Positions 28,813-37,800 of a stretch of 64,000 nt of DNA are shown here, one piece after another. Origin of the DNA: Massilia sp. 9I (GTDB taxonomy: Bacteria; Pseudomonadota; Gammaproteobacteria; Burkholderiales; Burkholderiaceae_D); contig NZ_LR733275.1 in the NCBI RefSeq assembly GCF_902506415.1, positions 2,085,795 through 2,149,794 on the forward strand, written 5' to 3'. The notes under the pieces are model-generated. The model was given only the letters and a program-made list of their open reading frames with translations. It had not been told where the DNA came from and searched no databases. Position 1 is the first letter of the stretch. Each line of letters begins with the position of its first letter. The position numbers and the translations under genes were made by a program.

Positions 28813-29816
28813 ACCCGTTCACCTTTACCCAGGCCAGCGACGTGGACGCCGCGCTGGCCCGCCTTGCTTCAGGCGCGCGTCCCATCGCCGGCGGCACCAA
28901 CCTGCTCGATTTGATAAAGGAAGGCGTGATGCGCCCCGGAGAACTGGTGGACATCAACGGCCTCGGCCTCGACAAGGTCGAGGAAGCGCCGGGCGGCGGC
29001 CTGCGCCTCGGCGCCCTCGCCCGCAACGCCGACACTGCCTACCACCCGCTCGTGCGCGAGCGTTATCCGCTGCTGAGCGCCGCCATCCTCGCCGGCGCCT
29101 CGCCGCAACTGCGCAACATGGCGACCAACGGCGGCAACCTTCTGCAGCGCACCCGCTGCTACTACTTCTACGACGTCGGCACGCCCTGCAACAAGCGCGA
29201 GCCGGGGACCGGCTGTCCGGCGAAAGATGGCCTGAACCGCCTGCACGCCATCCTCGGCACCAGCGAACACTGCATCGCGACCCACCCGTCCGACATGTGC
29301 GTGGCCCTGCGCGCGCTGGACGCCGTGGTGCACGTGCGCTCGCAAGGCGCGGAACGCGAGATTCCTTTCGCCGACTTCCACCGCCTGCCGGGCGAGCGTC
29401 CGGACCTGGACAACACCCTGGAGCCGGGCGAACTGGTCACCCATATCACGCTGCCCGATGCCGGCCGCTTCGTGGCGCACTCGGCCTACATCAAGGTGCG
29501 CGAGCGCCTGTCCTATGCTTTCGCGCTGGTGTCGGTGGCGGCGGCGCTCGATCTCGAAGGCGGCAAGATCCGCGCCGCGCGTATCGCCCTGGGCGGCGTC
29601 GCCCACAAGCCCTGGCGCGTCGAGGAAGCTGAGGAATCCCTGGTCGGCAAGACGCCGGGTCTGGAAACCTTTGGCGCGGCGGCCGATATCGTGCTGCGCG
29701 GCGCCCATGGCCATGGCCAGAACGACTTCAAGCTCACGCTGGCGCGCAACGCCATCGAACAGGCATTGACGACCGCCGCGCGCGGCACCGAGTATGCGAA
29801 GGGAGAACAACGATGA
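28809..29816 (+). CDS. paoB: FAD-binding subunit of aldehyde oxidoreductase (PaoB-like)
   Basis: 335 aa. The FAD-binding segment has IAGGTNLLDLIKEG and the NMATNGGNLLQRTRC stretch typical of molybdenum hydroxylase medium subunits. A Cys-rich insert (CYYFYDVGTPCNKREPGTGC, later HCIATHPSDMC) matches the extra [4Fe-4S] cluster of PaoB/YagS and HcrB. Electrons from the Mo site would pass through the small subunit to this FAD. It is coupled at both ends by ATGA overlaps. Confidence 0.92.
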
Positions 29817-32134
29817 CCGATCTTATTCCAGAACTGCACACCCCGACCGCGCCCGAAGGCACGGGACGCGTGCGCAGCGGCATGCCGGTCTCGCGCGTGG
29901 ACGGCCGCGCCAAGGTCACGGGCCAGGCAAAATACGCGGCCGAGCACGAGGCGCCCGACCTGCGCTACGGCGTGGTGGTGAGCGGCACCGCCGCCAAGGG
30001 GCGCATCAAGGCCATCGACACGGAGGCGGCCGAAGCCGTGCCCGGCGTGGTGGAGGTGCTGACCCACCTGAACCGCCCCAAGGTCCGCTCCTGGGACCTG
30101 GCCTACAAGGACATGACGGCGCCTGCCGGCTCGCCCTTCCGCCCACTGTTCAGCGACCGCATTTTCTACAGCGGCCAGCCGGTTGCATTGGTGGTGGCCG
30201 ACACCTTCGAGGCGGCGCGCCATGCGGCCCAGCTGGTGCAGGTGAGTTACGAGGAAGACGAGCACGAGACCGACCTGCTGGCCACGCTCGACCAGGCCTA
30301 CAAGCCGCGCCAGATGAAGGCCGGCTTCACGCCGCCCAGCTCCACCGGCAACGCCGACAAGGCGTATGAACAAGCCGAGGTCAAGATCGAATCGCAGTTC
30401 TACCACGGCGTGGAGCACCACAATCCGATGGAGATGTTCGCCACCACGGTGGTGTATGGCGAGGATGGGCACCTGACCATCTACGAAAAGACCCAGAGCT
30501 CGCAGAACAACCGCTGGTACGTCTCGCGCGCCTTTGGCCTGAAGAAGGAAAAGGTCACGGTGCGCAACCCGTATGTGGGCGGCGCCTTCGGCTCCGGCCT
30601 GCGTCCGCAATATCAGCTGACCCTGGCCGTGATGGCTTCCCTGAAGCTGAAATGTTCGGTGCGCGTCGTGCTGACACGCCAGCAGATGTTCAGCTTCGGC
30701 CACCGGCCCGAGACCTGGCAGAAGGTCAAGCTGGCCGCTAACCAGGACGGCAAGCTGCAGGCCATCGTGCATGAGGCCATCCACGAAACCTCGCGCCTGG
30801 AGGACTATGTCGAGGTGGTGGTCAACTGGTCGGGGCAGCTCTACGCCTGCGACAATATCAAGCTGGGCTACAAGGTGGTGGCGCACGACCGCCACTCGCC
30901 GATCGACATGCGCGCGCCTGGCGCCGCCCACGGCATGCACGCGCTGGAAGTGGCGATGGACGAACTGGCCTACAAGCTGCGCATGGACCCGCTGGAATTC
31001 CGGCGCATTAACTACGCCGACCGCAACCCGCTCGAGGACAAGCCCTACTCCACCAAGGAGCTGAGCCAGTGCTACGACAAGGGCGCCACCCGCTTCGGCT
31101 GGCAGGACCGCCCGATCGAGCCGCGCTCGATGCGCGAGGGCGAGGAACTGGTGGGCTGGGGCATGGCCACCGGCATGTGGGATTCGCTGGTGATGCTGGC
31201 CCGCGTCAGCGCCGTGTTCCATGCGGACGGGCGGCTGGTGGTCAGCAGCGCTGCCTCGGACATCGGCACCGGGACCTATACGGTGATGTCGATGATTGCG
31301 GCGGAGGCCATGGGCCTGCCGCTGGAGCGCGTCACCTTCCAGCTGGGCGACTCCACCCTGCCCTTCGCTCCGGTCGAAGGCGGCTCCTCGCACGTGGCGA
31401 CGGTGGGCAGCGGCGTGCACAGCGCGTGCGAGAAGCTCAAGAAGAGCCTGATCAAGCTGGCCAAGAAGATGCCCGGCTCGCTGCTCGCCAAGGCGCGGCC
31501 GCAGGACCTCGAATTCGCCGACGGTAGCGTGCGGCTGCGCAATCGTCCGGAAACCGCGATGCAGCTGCGCGACGTCCTGGCGGCGGCTGGGGTCGATCGG
31601 GTCGAGGAGAAGTTCTTCATGAAGCCAGCGATGCTCAAGCAGCGCAAGTACACCCGCGCCGTGCACTCGGCGGTGTTCTGCGAAGTGCGGGTCAACGAGA
31701 AGCTGGGCATCGTGCGCGTTACACGCGTGGTCAATGCCGTGGCGGCCGGGCGCATCATCAGCGCCAAGACCGCGGCCAGCCAGGTGATCGGCGGCGTGGT
31801 CTGGGGCATCAGCCAGGCGCTGCATGAAGAAAGCTTCACCGACCACCGCTTCGGGCGCTTCATGAACCACAACTACGCGGAATACCACGTGGCGGTGAAC
31901 GCGGACGTGCACAACATCGAAGTGATCTTCGCCAACGAGGACGACCGTATCGTCAGCGAGCAGCTCGGCGCGAAAGGTGTGGGCGAAATCGGCCTGGTGT
32001 CGGTGTCGGCAGCGATCAGCAACGCGATTTTCCACGCCACCGGCCGGCGCCTGCGCAGCACGCCGATCACGCCGGACAAGATCCTGCTTGGCGACCTGGA
32101 GATTCCGGTGCAGGATCCGCCGCAGGTCAGCTAG
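29813..32134 (+). CDS. paoC: Molybdopterin cytosine dinucleotide-binding catalytic subunit (PaoC-like)
   Basis: 773 aa. The N-terminal a/b hammerhead domain begins RVDGRAKVTGQAKYAAEH. Mo-cofactor motifs include NPYVGGAFGSG and RAPGAAHGMHALEVAMDELA. The catalytic Glu lies in GAKGVGEIGLV near the C-terminus, followed by ATGRRLRSTPITPDKIL. The size fits PaoC (732 aa). The heterotrimer would oxidise aldehydes (aromatic aldehydes in E. coli) to acids. No dedicated chaperone gene (paoD/xdhC type) is adjacent. A GC-rich hairpin follows at 32177-32192. Confidence 0.92.
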   Translation: MTDLIPELHTPTAPEGTGRVRSGMPVSRVDGRAKVTGQAKYAAEHEAPDLRYGVVVSGTAAKGRIKAIDTEAAEAVPGVVEVLTHLNRPKVRSWDLAYKDMTAPAGSPFRPLFSDRIFYSGQPVALVVADTFEAARHAAQLVQVSYEEDEHETDLLATLDQAYKPRQMKAGFTPPSSTGNADKAYEQAEVKIESQFYHGVEHHNPMEMFATTVVYGEDGHLTIYEKTQSSQNNRWYVSRAFGLKKEKVTVRNPYVGGAFGSGLRPQYQLTLAVMASLKLKCSVRVVLTRQQMFSFGHRPETWQKVKLAANQDGKLQAIVHEAIHETSRLEDYVEVVVNWSGQLYACDNIKLGYKVVAHDRHSPIDMRAPGAAHGMHALEVAMDELAYKLRMDPLEFRRINYADRNPLEDKPYSTKELSQCYDKGATRFGWQDRPIEPRSMREGEELVGWGMATGMWDSLVMLARVSAVFHADGRLVVSSAASDIGTGTYTVMSMIAAEAMGLPLERVTFQLGDSTLPFAPVEGGSSHVATVGSGVHSACEKLKKSLIKLAKKMPGSLLAKARPQDLEFADGSVRLRNRPETAMQLRDVLAAAGVDRVEEKFFMKPAMLKQRKYTRAVHSAVFCEVRVNEKLGIVRVTRVVNAVAAGRIISAKTAASQVIGGVVWGISQALHEESFTDHRFGRFMNHNYAEYHVAVNADVHNIEVIFANEDDRIVSEQLGAKGVGEIGLVSVSAAISNAIFHATGRRLRSTPITPDKILLGDLEIPVQDPPQVS

Positions 32135-32176
32135 TCCAGCACACCAGCTTATTCGGCCTGGCAGTCAGACCGTCGG

Positions 32177-32192
32177 ACCGGCGCAGGCCGGT
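32177..32192 (+). terminator. Hairpin ACCGGC-GCAG-GCCGGT after paoC
   Basis: A perfect 6-bp GC-rich stem with a 4-base loop, 43 bases past the paoC stop, with no real T-run. It is in the 104-bp gap between convergent genes. Confidence 0.35.
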
Positions 32193-32238
32193 GCGACGTT
32201 TCCGCGCGCGACCGCCTGGACCATCTTCGGGTGTTTCG

Positions 32239-32787
32239 TTACGGTGCGCACAAGAACGGAAACGGGCGTTTTACCGTTGTTGCTTTCGCGAGAGACACTT
32301 GCCCTTGCAAGCCTGGAAGCGCCCTGTTCACCTCGTCCATGACGGGCTCGAAATTCCGGGCAAGCGAGACCATCTTGTTTTTTTCAAACCTGAAACTTCC
32401 CAGGTACACACTCTGTCCCGCCGGCGCTTCGAATGCGAAAGAATCACCATCCATTCGAGCGCCGTTAAATGGGCTATAAACATAGTGACCTGCCGGAACA
32501 TCGAAGGCAAAGTAGTTGACGGCTCCCGGGACTGAGGACACGACCGCTTCGGCACGATTGAAGCGGAAACAGTTGCCAGTTATGTTCTGTTTCTCGATAT
32601 CGTATTCAGCGACTTGCACCTGGTAGCCGGCATAATCCCAAGCGCCCACGACTTGCACGCCGTAGACAATCACGGCACGCTTGGCCGAAGGCGCGCTGCC
32701 GGCGGGCAGGAGCCTGACCGAATTCAAGGTGCACGCGACGCTCGATAGTCCGGCGAGCAGAATCAGCACATGTCGGAGGAGTTTCAT
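32239..32787 (-). CDS. Putative lipoprotein/exported protein, function unknown
   Basis: 182 aa. The N-terminus MKLLRHVLILLAGLSSVAC looks like a lipoprotein signal, though the lipobox (SVAC) is imperfect. The mature part is beta-rich, with VIVYGVQVVGAWDYAGYQV and FDVPAGHYVYSPFN, a pattern shared by small exported domains of the DUF2846 kind (that resemblance is tentative). Shine-Dalgarno is weak. It lies 20 bp downstream of pbpC on the same strand and could be the last gene of the A2M-pbpC operon. Local base composition is slightly less GC-rich than its neighbours. Confidence 0.65.
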   Translation of the reverse strand: MKLLRHVLILLAGLSSVACTLNSVRLLPAGSAPSAKRAVIVYGVQVVGAWDYAGYQVQVAEYDIEKQNITGNCFRFNRAEAVVSSVPGAVNYFAFDVPAGHYVYSPFNGARMDGDSFAFEAPAGQSVYLGSFRFEKNKMVSLARNFEPVMDEVNRALPGLQGQVSLAKATTVKRPFPFLCAP

Positions 32788-32807
32788 TATTTTCGTTCTA
32801 ATACCGG

Positions 32808-34883
32808 CTAGTTACCGCGCACTTCGAAACGGCTGGTGGACACGGCCTTCCCGCCGGCGTCCATCAATTCAAGCCGGTGTTCGCCGACGGCCAGCTGCCA
32901 GGCCAGGGAGCTGTCGGCAGGCCCCACATCCTTGCCGTCAAGCCGCCAGCGATGTTGCCCTGCTCCTTGCGCCTGGAACAGGATGCGCTCGACCCGGTCG
33001 GGAATATCCGGGTCTACCGCCACGATGCTGCCATCCACCGGATAGACGATCCTGGGCGAGCGCCGCGCCGCCGGCACGGCTTCGACCAGGGCCGTTTCCG
33101 TCCCGCGCAGGAACCATTCGTCCCGCGGCGGCTCATGTGCGGGCTGGTAGGCGACGGCCTTGCGTACGACGCCGGCCGGCGCCGCGCCTGCCTTCCCCGG
33201 CCGGTCGCGGTGCAGGAAGTCCATCACGTCGCGCCACACGGGCGCCGCGCCTGATACGCCCGACACGTCCCACATCGGCTGCCCGTTGAAGTTCCCGACC
33301 CAGACGCCGACCGTGTAGCGATCGGAATAGCCGATGCACCAGTTGTCGCGCATGTCCTTGCTGGTGCCGGTCTTGACCGCGCTCCAGTAGGCGGTGGCGA
33401 GGTCGCTGCGCAGGCCGAAGGTCGGGCTGCGCGCGCCGCGGTCGGCCAGGATGTCGCCGATGACGAAGCTGGCGGCCGGGTCCAGCAGCCTGTTGAGGGG
33501 CGCCGGTGGACGGGGACGCAGGGTGAGCGTGCCCTGGCGGCCGCCGTTGGCCAGCGTACGATAGGCATTGGTCAGCTCCAGCAAGGTCACGTCGGCCGAA
33601 CCGAGCGCCAGCGAGGGGCCGTAGAAATCCGCATCCTCGGTCAGGGTACTGATCCCTAGCTCACGCAGGCGCCCGTGGAAGCGCTCGACGCCCGCCAGCA
33701 GCAGGGTGCGCACGGCCGGGACGTTGAGCGAACTGGCCAGGCTGGTGCGCACGCTGGCGTAACCCTTGAACGAGCGGTCGTAGTTCTGCGGCACATAGGC
33801 GCCGCTACCGGCCGCGATGTCGACCGGGCTGTCGTCCAGCAGCGAGGCGGCGGTGAGCAACCGGCGTTCCAGCGCCAGCTCGTACAGGAAGGGCTTGAGG
33901 GTGGATCCGGCCTGGCGCGGCGCGGCCACCCCGTCCACTTCCCCATTGCCCGTATTCGCGACATAGGCCAGCAGCTCGCCGCTGGCATTGTCGACCACGA
34001 CCACGGCGCCGTCGCCCACGTTGCGCTCAGCCAGCTCGCGCACATGCCGGCGCAAAGCATCGATGGCTGCCGCCTGCACCCGCGCGTCGAGCGTGGTGCG
34101 CACGCCGGCGCCCGCGATGCCGAGCAGCTTGCGCAGGGCCAGCGGGGCCGTCGGCTTGGGCGCCGGCGCCGGGCGCGCCAGTGCGACGGCCGCGCGCCAT
34201 TCGATGGAGGCGCAGCCGCCCGGCAGCTTCAGTTCCGCCGCCAGCTGGCAGGCGCGGCGCGCTACCGCCTTGGGCGGCGCGGTCGGCGCCCGCAGCAGTG
34301 CCGCCAGGATGGTCGATTCGGTGCCATCCAGCCCGGACGGCGCCTTGTTGAACAACGCCCGCGAGGCGGCGCCGACGCCCTGCAACTCGCCGCGGAAGCT
34401 CACCAGGTTCAGGTAAGCTTCCAGAATCTGCTGCTTGCTCCAGCCGGCCTCGATCTCGCGCGCTGCCAGCGCCTGGTCGAACTTCTGCATCCAGCTGCGG
34501 CCATCCTTCGCGGCGCGCAGTTCCGTGTCGAGCAGGCCGGCCAGCTGCATGGTGATGGTGGAAGCACCGCGCGGACGCTGGCGGAACAGGTTGTCCCAGG
34601 CCGCCTGGCCGGCGGCGCGCAGGTCGATGCCGCCGTGCTGCATGAAGCGCTGGTCTTCGGCCTGCATCACGGCCGCCCCCAACGCGGGCGAGATCTCGGC
34701 CAAGGCCACCCAGTCGCCGCGGCGCGCGCGCATGTCGACCCGCACGGAATCGATCGCCACGCCATTGCGGTCGAGCAGACGCGCTTCCGAAGGCTGCCAG
34801 GCCGCCCGCACCTGCGCAGGCGTGGGCGGGGCGGCAGCCACAAAGGCCGGCGCCAGCAGCAGGAGCACAAGCCAGCTTCGCAT
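32808..34883 (-). CDS. pbpC: Penicillin-binding protein 1C
   Basis: 691 aa. A short N-terminal membrane anchor/signal (LVLLLLAPAFVAAA) precedes the glycosyltransferase domain with Glu76 in AEDQRFMQHGGID and RGASTITMQLA. The transpeptidase domain has S327 in GSTLKPF (SxxK), SLN in LASSLNVPA and KTG in VKTGTSKD. A C-terminal PBP1C-specific beta domain (about 600-691) follows. Its start overlaps the A2M stop by one base (TGATG), reproducing the yfhM-pbpC pair of E. coli. PBP1C is thought to repair peptidoglycan while the A2M partner traps attacking proteases. Confidence 0.94.
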   Translation of the reverse strand: MRSWLVLLLLAPAFVAAAPPTPAQVRAAWQPSEARLLDRNGVAIDSVRVDMRARRGDWVALAEISPALGAAVMQAEDQRFMQHGGIDLRAAGQAAWDNLFRQRPRGASTITMQLAGLLDTELRAAKDGRSWMQKFDQALAAREIEAGWSKQQILEAYLNLVSFRGELQGVGAASRALFNKAPSGLDGTESTILAALLRAPTAPPKAVARRACQLAAELKLPGGCASIEWRAAVALARPAPAPKPTAPLALRKLLGIAGAGVRTTLDARVQAAAIDALRRHVRELAERNVGDGAVVVVDNASGELLAYVANTGNGEVDGVAAPRQAGSTLKPFLYELALERRLLTAASLLDDSPVDIAAGSGAYVPQNYDRSFKGYASVRTSLASSLNVPAVRTLLLAGVERFHGRLRELGISTLTEDADFYGPSLALGSADVTLLELTNAYRTLANGGRQGTLTLRPRPPAPLNRLLDPAASFVIGDILADRGARSPTFGLRSDLATAYWSAVKTGTSKDMRDNWCIGYSDRYTVGVWVGNFNGQPMWDVSGVSGAAPVWRDVMDFLHRDRPGKAGAAPAGVVRKAVAYQPAHEPPRDEWFLRGTETALVEAVPAARRSPRIVYPVDGSIVAVDPDIPDRVERILFQAQGAGQHRWRLDGKDVGPADSSLAWQLAVGEHRLELMDAGGKAVSTSRFEVRGN

Positions 34884-37800
34884 CAGCGTCCCACGGCCAC
34901 CGGCGGGTTCGGCGCTTCGCCGAACATCTCGGGGTTGTACATTGCCTCCACCCGCGTCGCAGGCAGGCTGAAACGGCCGTCGTTGTTCAGGCGCACCGTG
35001 TATTCGATGCTCCATTTGCCTTTCGGGACGAACTCATAATAGGCGCGGAAGGCGCCGCTCGTACGTTCCTCGAAGGCGGGTTGCACCCAGCCGCGCTGCA
35101 CCTCGCCGCCGGTGGCGATGCGCGAATCGCTTCCCAGGCCGGTGCCAAGGATGCTGGCGCTGGCAGGGATCGGATCGTCGACCACCACCCAGGTCATGTC
35201 GGCTTGGGCTTCCAGCTCCAGGCGCACGCGGTAAACGTCGCCCCGGCTCCAGCTGCCTGCCGTCTGCTGCTCCACCGGCGTGACCGTGCGCGCGATCCGG
35301 TAGCCGCTCGACAGTGGCGCTTTCAAGGGGATCGCGGCCAGGCTCTGGACCGTGGCCCAGGGTTTGCCCGTGCCTTCGTGGCGGATCGCAAGTGTTCCCG
35401 CCCCCTGCGGCCAGGGCTGCAGCACGCTCGCGGGCGCGGTTCCACTCCAGTTGTTACCGGCCAGCTGCACGCTGCTCTTGCCGGTGACCGGCACGGCTTC
35501 GAACTTCTCCGAGAACTTGCGCATCGCCAGCACGCCCCAGGCATTGGCCACGGTCGTGTTCCAGCGTCCGCGCAGCTGGCGGCCCAGGCTGCCGCGCGCC
35601 AGGCGCCCCATGTCGGCCTGCCAGGACGGGTTGTCGAGCATGGCCAGCAGCAGGCGGTTGGCGTTCACATCCGGGGAGACCATCAGCCACCACCAGTCGT
35701 CGCTACGCTCGGTGGAGAAGCCCATGGTCGTGCCCTGGAAGTTCAGGCGCGCGCGCAGGATCTGCTGGGCCTGGGCCAGCAGCTCGTCGCGCCGCGCCAG
35801 ACCCTCGGAGCGCTGCAGCACCTGGTACCAGTCGATCACGGCGGAGGTGGGCCACAAGTTCGGCTCGATGCGGAAGGACTGCAGCCAGTCGTCGCGCACC
35901 GGCTGGCTGCGTGACAGCGCCTCCAACGCCGCGATCTTGCGCACCGCCAGCTCGCCGGTGCGCAGGCCGCTGCCGCGCACGATGCGGCCTTCGACAAAAG
36001 CCACCAGCGCGCCTTCCATGCGCTCGCGCTGTTCCGGCTCGATCTCGTAGCCGGCTTCGTCGGCCACCGACAGCACGTAGGCGGTCAGGGCATCGTCGCC
36101 GTAGCTCATCGTGACGAAGTACTTGAGCAGGCCGTCGCCGTCCAGGTGAGCGGGCAAGGTGGCGGCCACGTCGCGCCACATCGCCTCGTCGCCGAGCGCC
36201 ACCGCTTTCGAGGTGCGTTGCTCGAAGCAGGTGTAGGGGTACTGCGCCATGTACTCGCGCACCCCGGCCATGCTGCCGGCCAGCCGTGGGCTGAAGCTGG
36301 TGCGTACGCCGCCCTTGCCGGGAATGGCGTCCACCGGGCGCTGCACGGTGATCGACTTCGGACCATCGACCTGCAGCAGGGTCGCCTGGTAGGTCCGCAC
36401 CGGCACGGCCTCGGCCACCTTCTGCGTCACGCGGATGCTGTCGCGCGCCCCATCCGCCAGCGCCTCGACCTGCCAGCGCAGGCTGCGCGCCTGCGGCACC
36501 GTCACATCCCAGCTTACTTCGCGCGCGGCGCCCGGTTCCAGGCTCAGGCTTTGCGCCGGCAGGGCCTGCGGCCCACGCTCGTCGGCGGCCATGCTGGCGC
36601 CTAGGCGCACCTCGAGCGCCTTGTCCGAAGCGTTACGCACCGTGAAGCCCGCACGCAGGTGGTCGCCCTCGCGCACCAAGGTCGGCAACCCGGACAGGAG
36701 CATCAGGTCCTGGGTGCTGCGGATGTCGCTGGAACCGGTGCCGAACAGGCCGGCGCCGGCGCTGGCCACGGCCACGATCCGGAAACCCGTGAGCGAATCG
36801 TTCAGCGGCACCGCCACCTCGGCCTCGCCGTTCGCATCCAGCGTTACTTTGCCCTTCCATAGCAGCAGGGTGTCGAACAGCTCGCGGCTGGCCCCGCGGC
36901 CGCCACCGCCGCCATGGGCCACCGACTTGCGGCCGAAGTGACGCTTGCCGACCACCTGCATCTGGGCGGTCGAAGTCTCGACCTGCTGGCTGCGCGGGCG
37001 CATCATGGCGTCCAGCAGCTTCCAGCTCTCGTTCGGCATCAGTTCGAGCAGGCCGGTATCGACCGCGGCAAGCGCCACCTCGGCCCCGCTTGGGAGCGGC
37101 TTGCCGTCCGCGCGCCTAACCTTGACCCGCACCTTGGCCTGCTCGCGCACCTTGTAGACCTGGCGCTCGGGCTGCACCTGCACGTCCAGTTCATGCGCGC
37201 CCCAGCCCACCTTGACCGGCGCGATCCCGAGCTTGTAGGCCGGCTTGCCGAGATCGACCAGCGCCGTCGGCTTCACTCCCGCCACACGGCCGCGCACCAC
37301 CAGCGCCGACACGAACACGTTGGGCGCATAGCTCGCTTTCATCGGAATCGAGATCGTCGGATCGGTGGCGGACAGGCGCCGCACATAGGTGTCGAGGATG
37401 CCTTCGCGCTCCACGGTCACCAGCACGGTGGCGTCGCGGAAGGGAGATCGCACCTGGAAGCTGGCCTGCTCGCCCGGCTCGAAGCGCGGCTTGGCCGGCA
37501 GCAGGTCGATGCGGTCGTTGTCGGAGACGTCGAACCAGGTTTCCTTCTTGCCCGCCACGAAGACTTCCTGCTGGGTGACGGACGCCCGTCCCTCCGCGTC
37601 CTGGATGCGTGCGCGCAGGATGATGCTGCCCTCGCCCGGCGCCGCCACGTCGCACAGCAGCAGGCCGCGCGCATCGGTGCGCCCGCTGCAGGATCCTTCC
37701 AGGCGCTTGATCTCGCTGGTCGATTCGTAGGCGTAGAAGCCGCCGACCAGGCGCCGCCGGTGCGAATAGTAATCGCGCTTGAAGAAGTTCACGGTTGCCT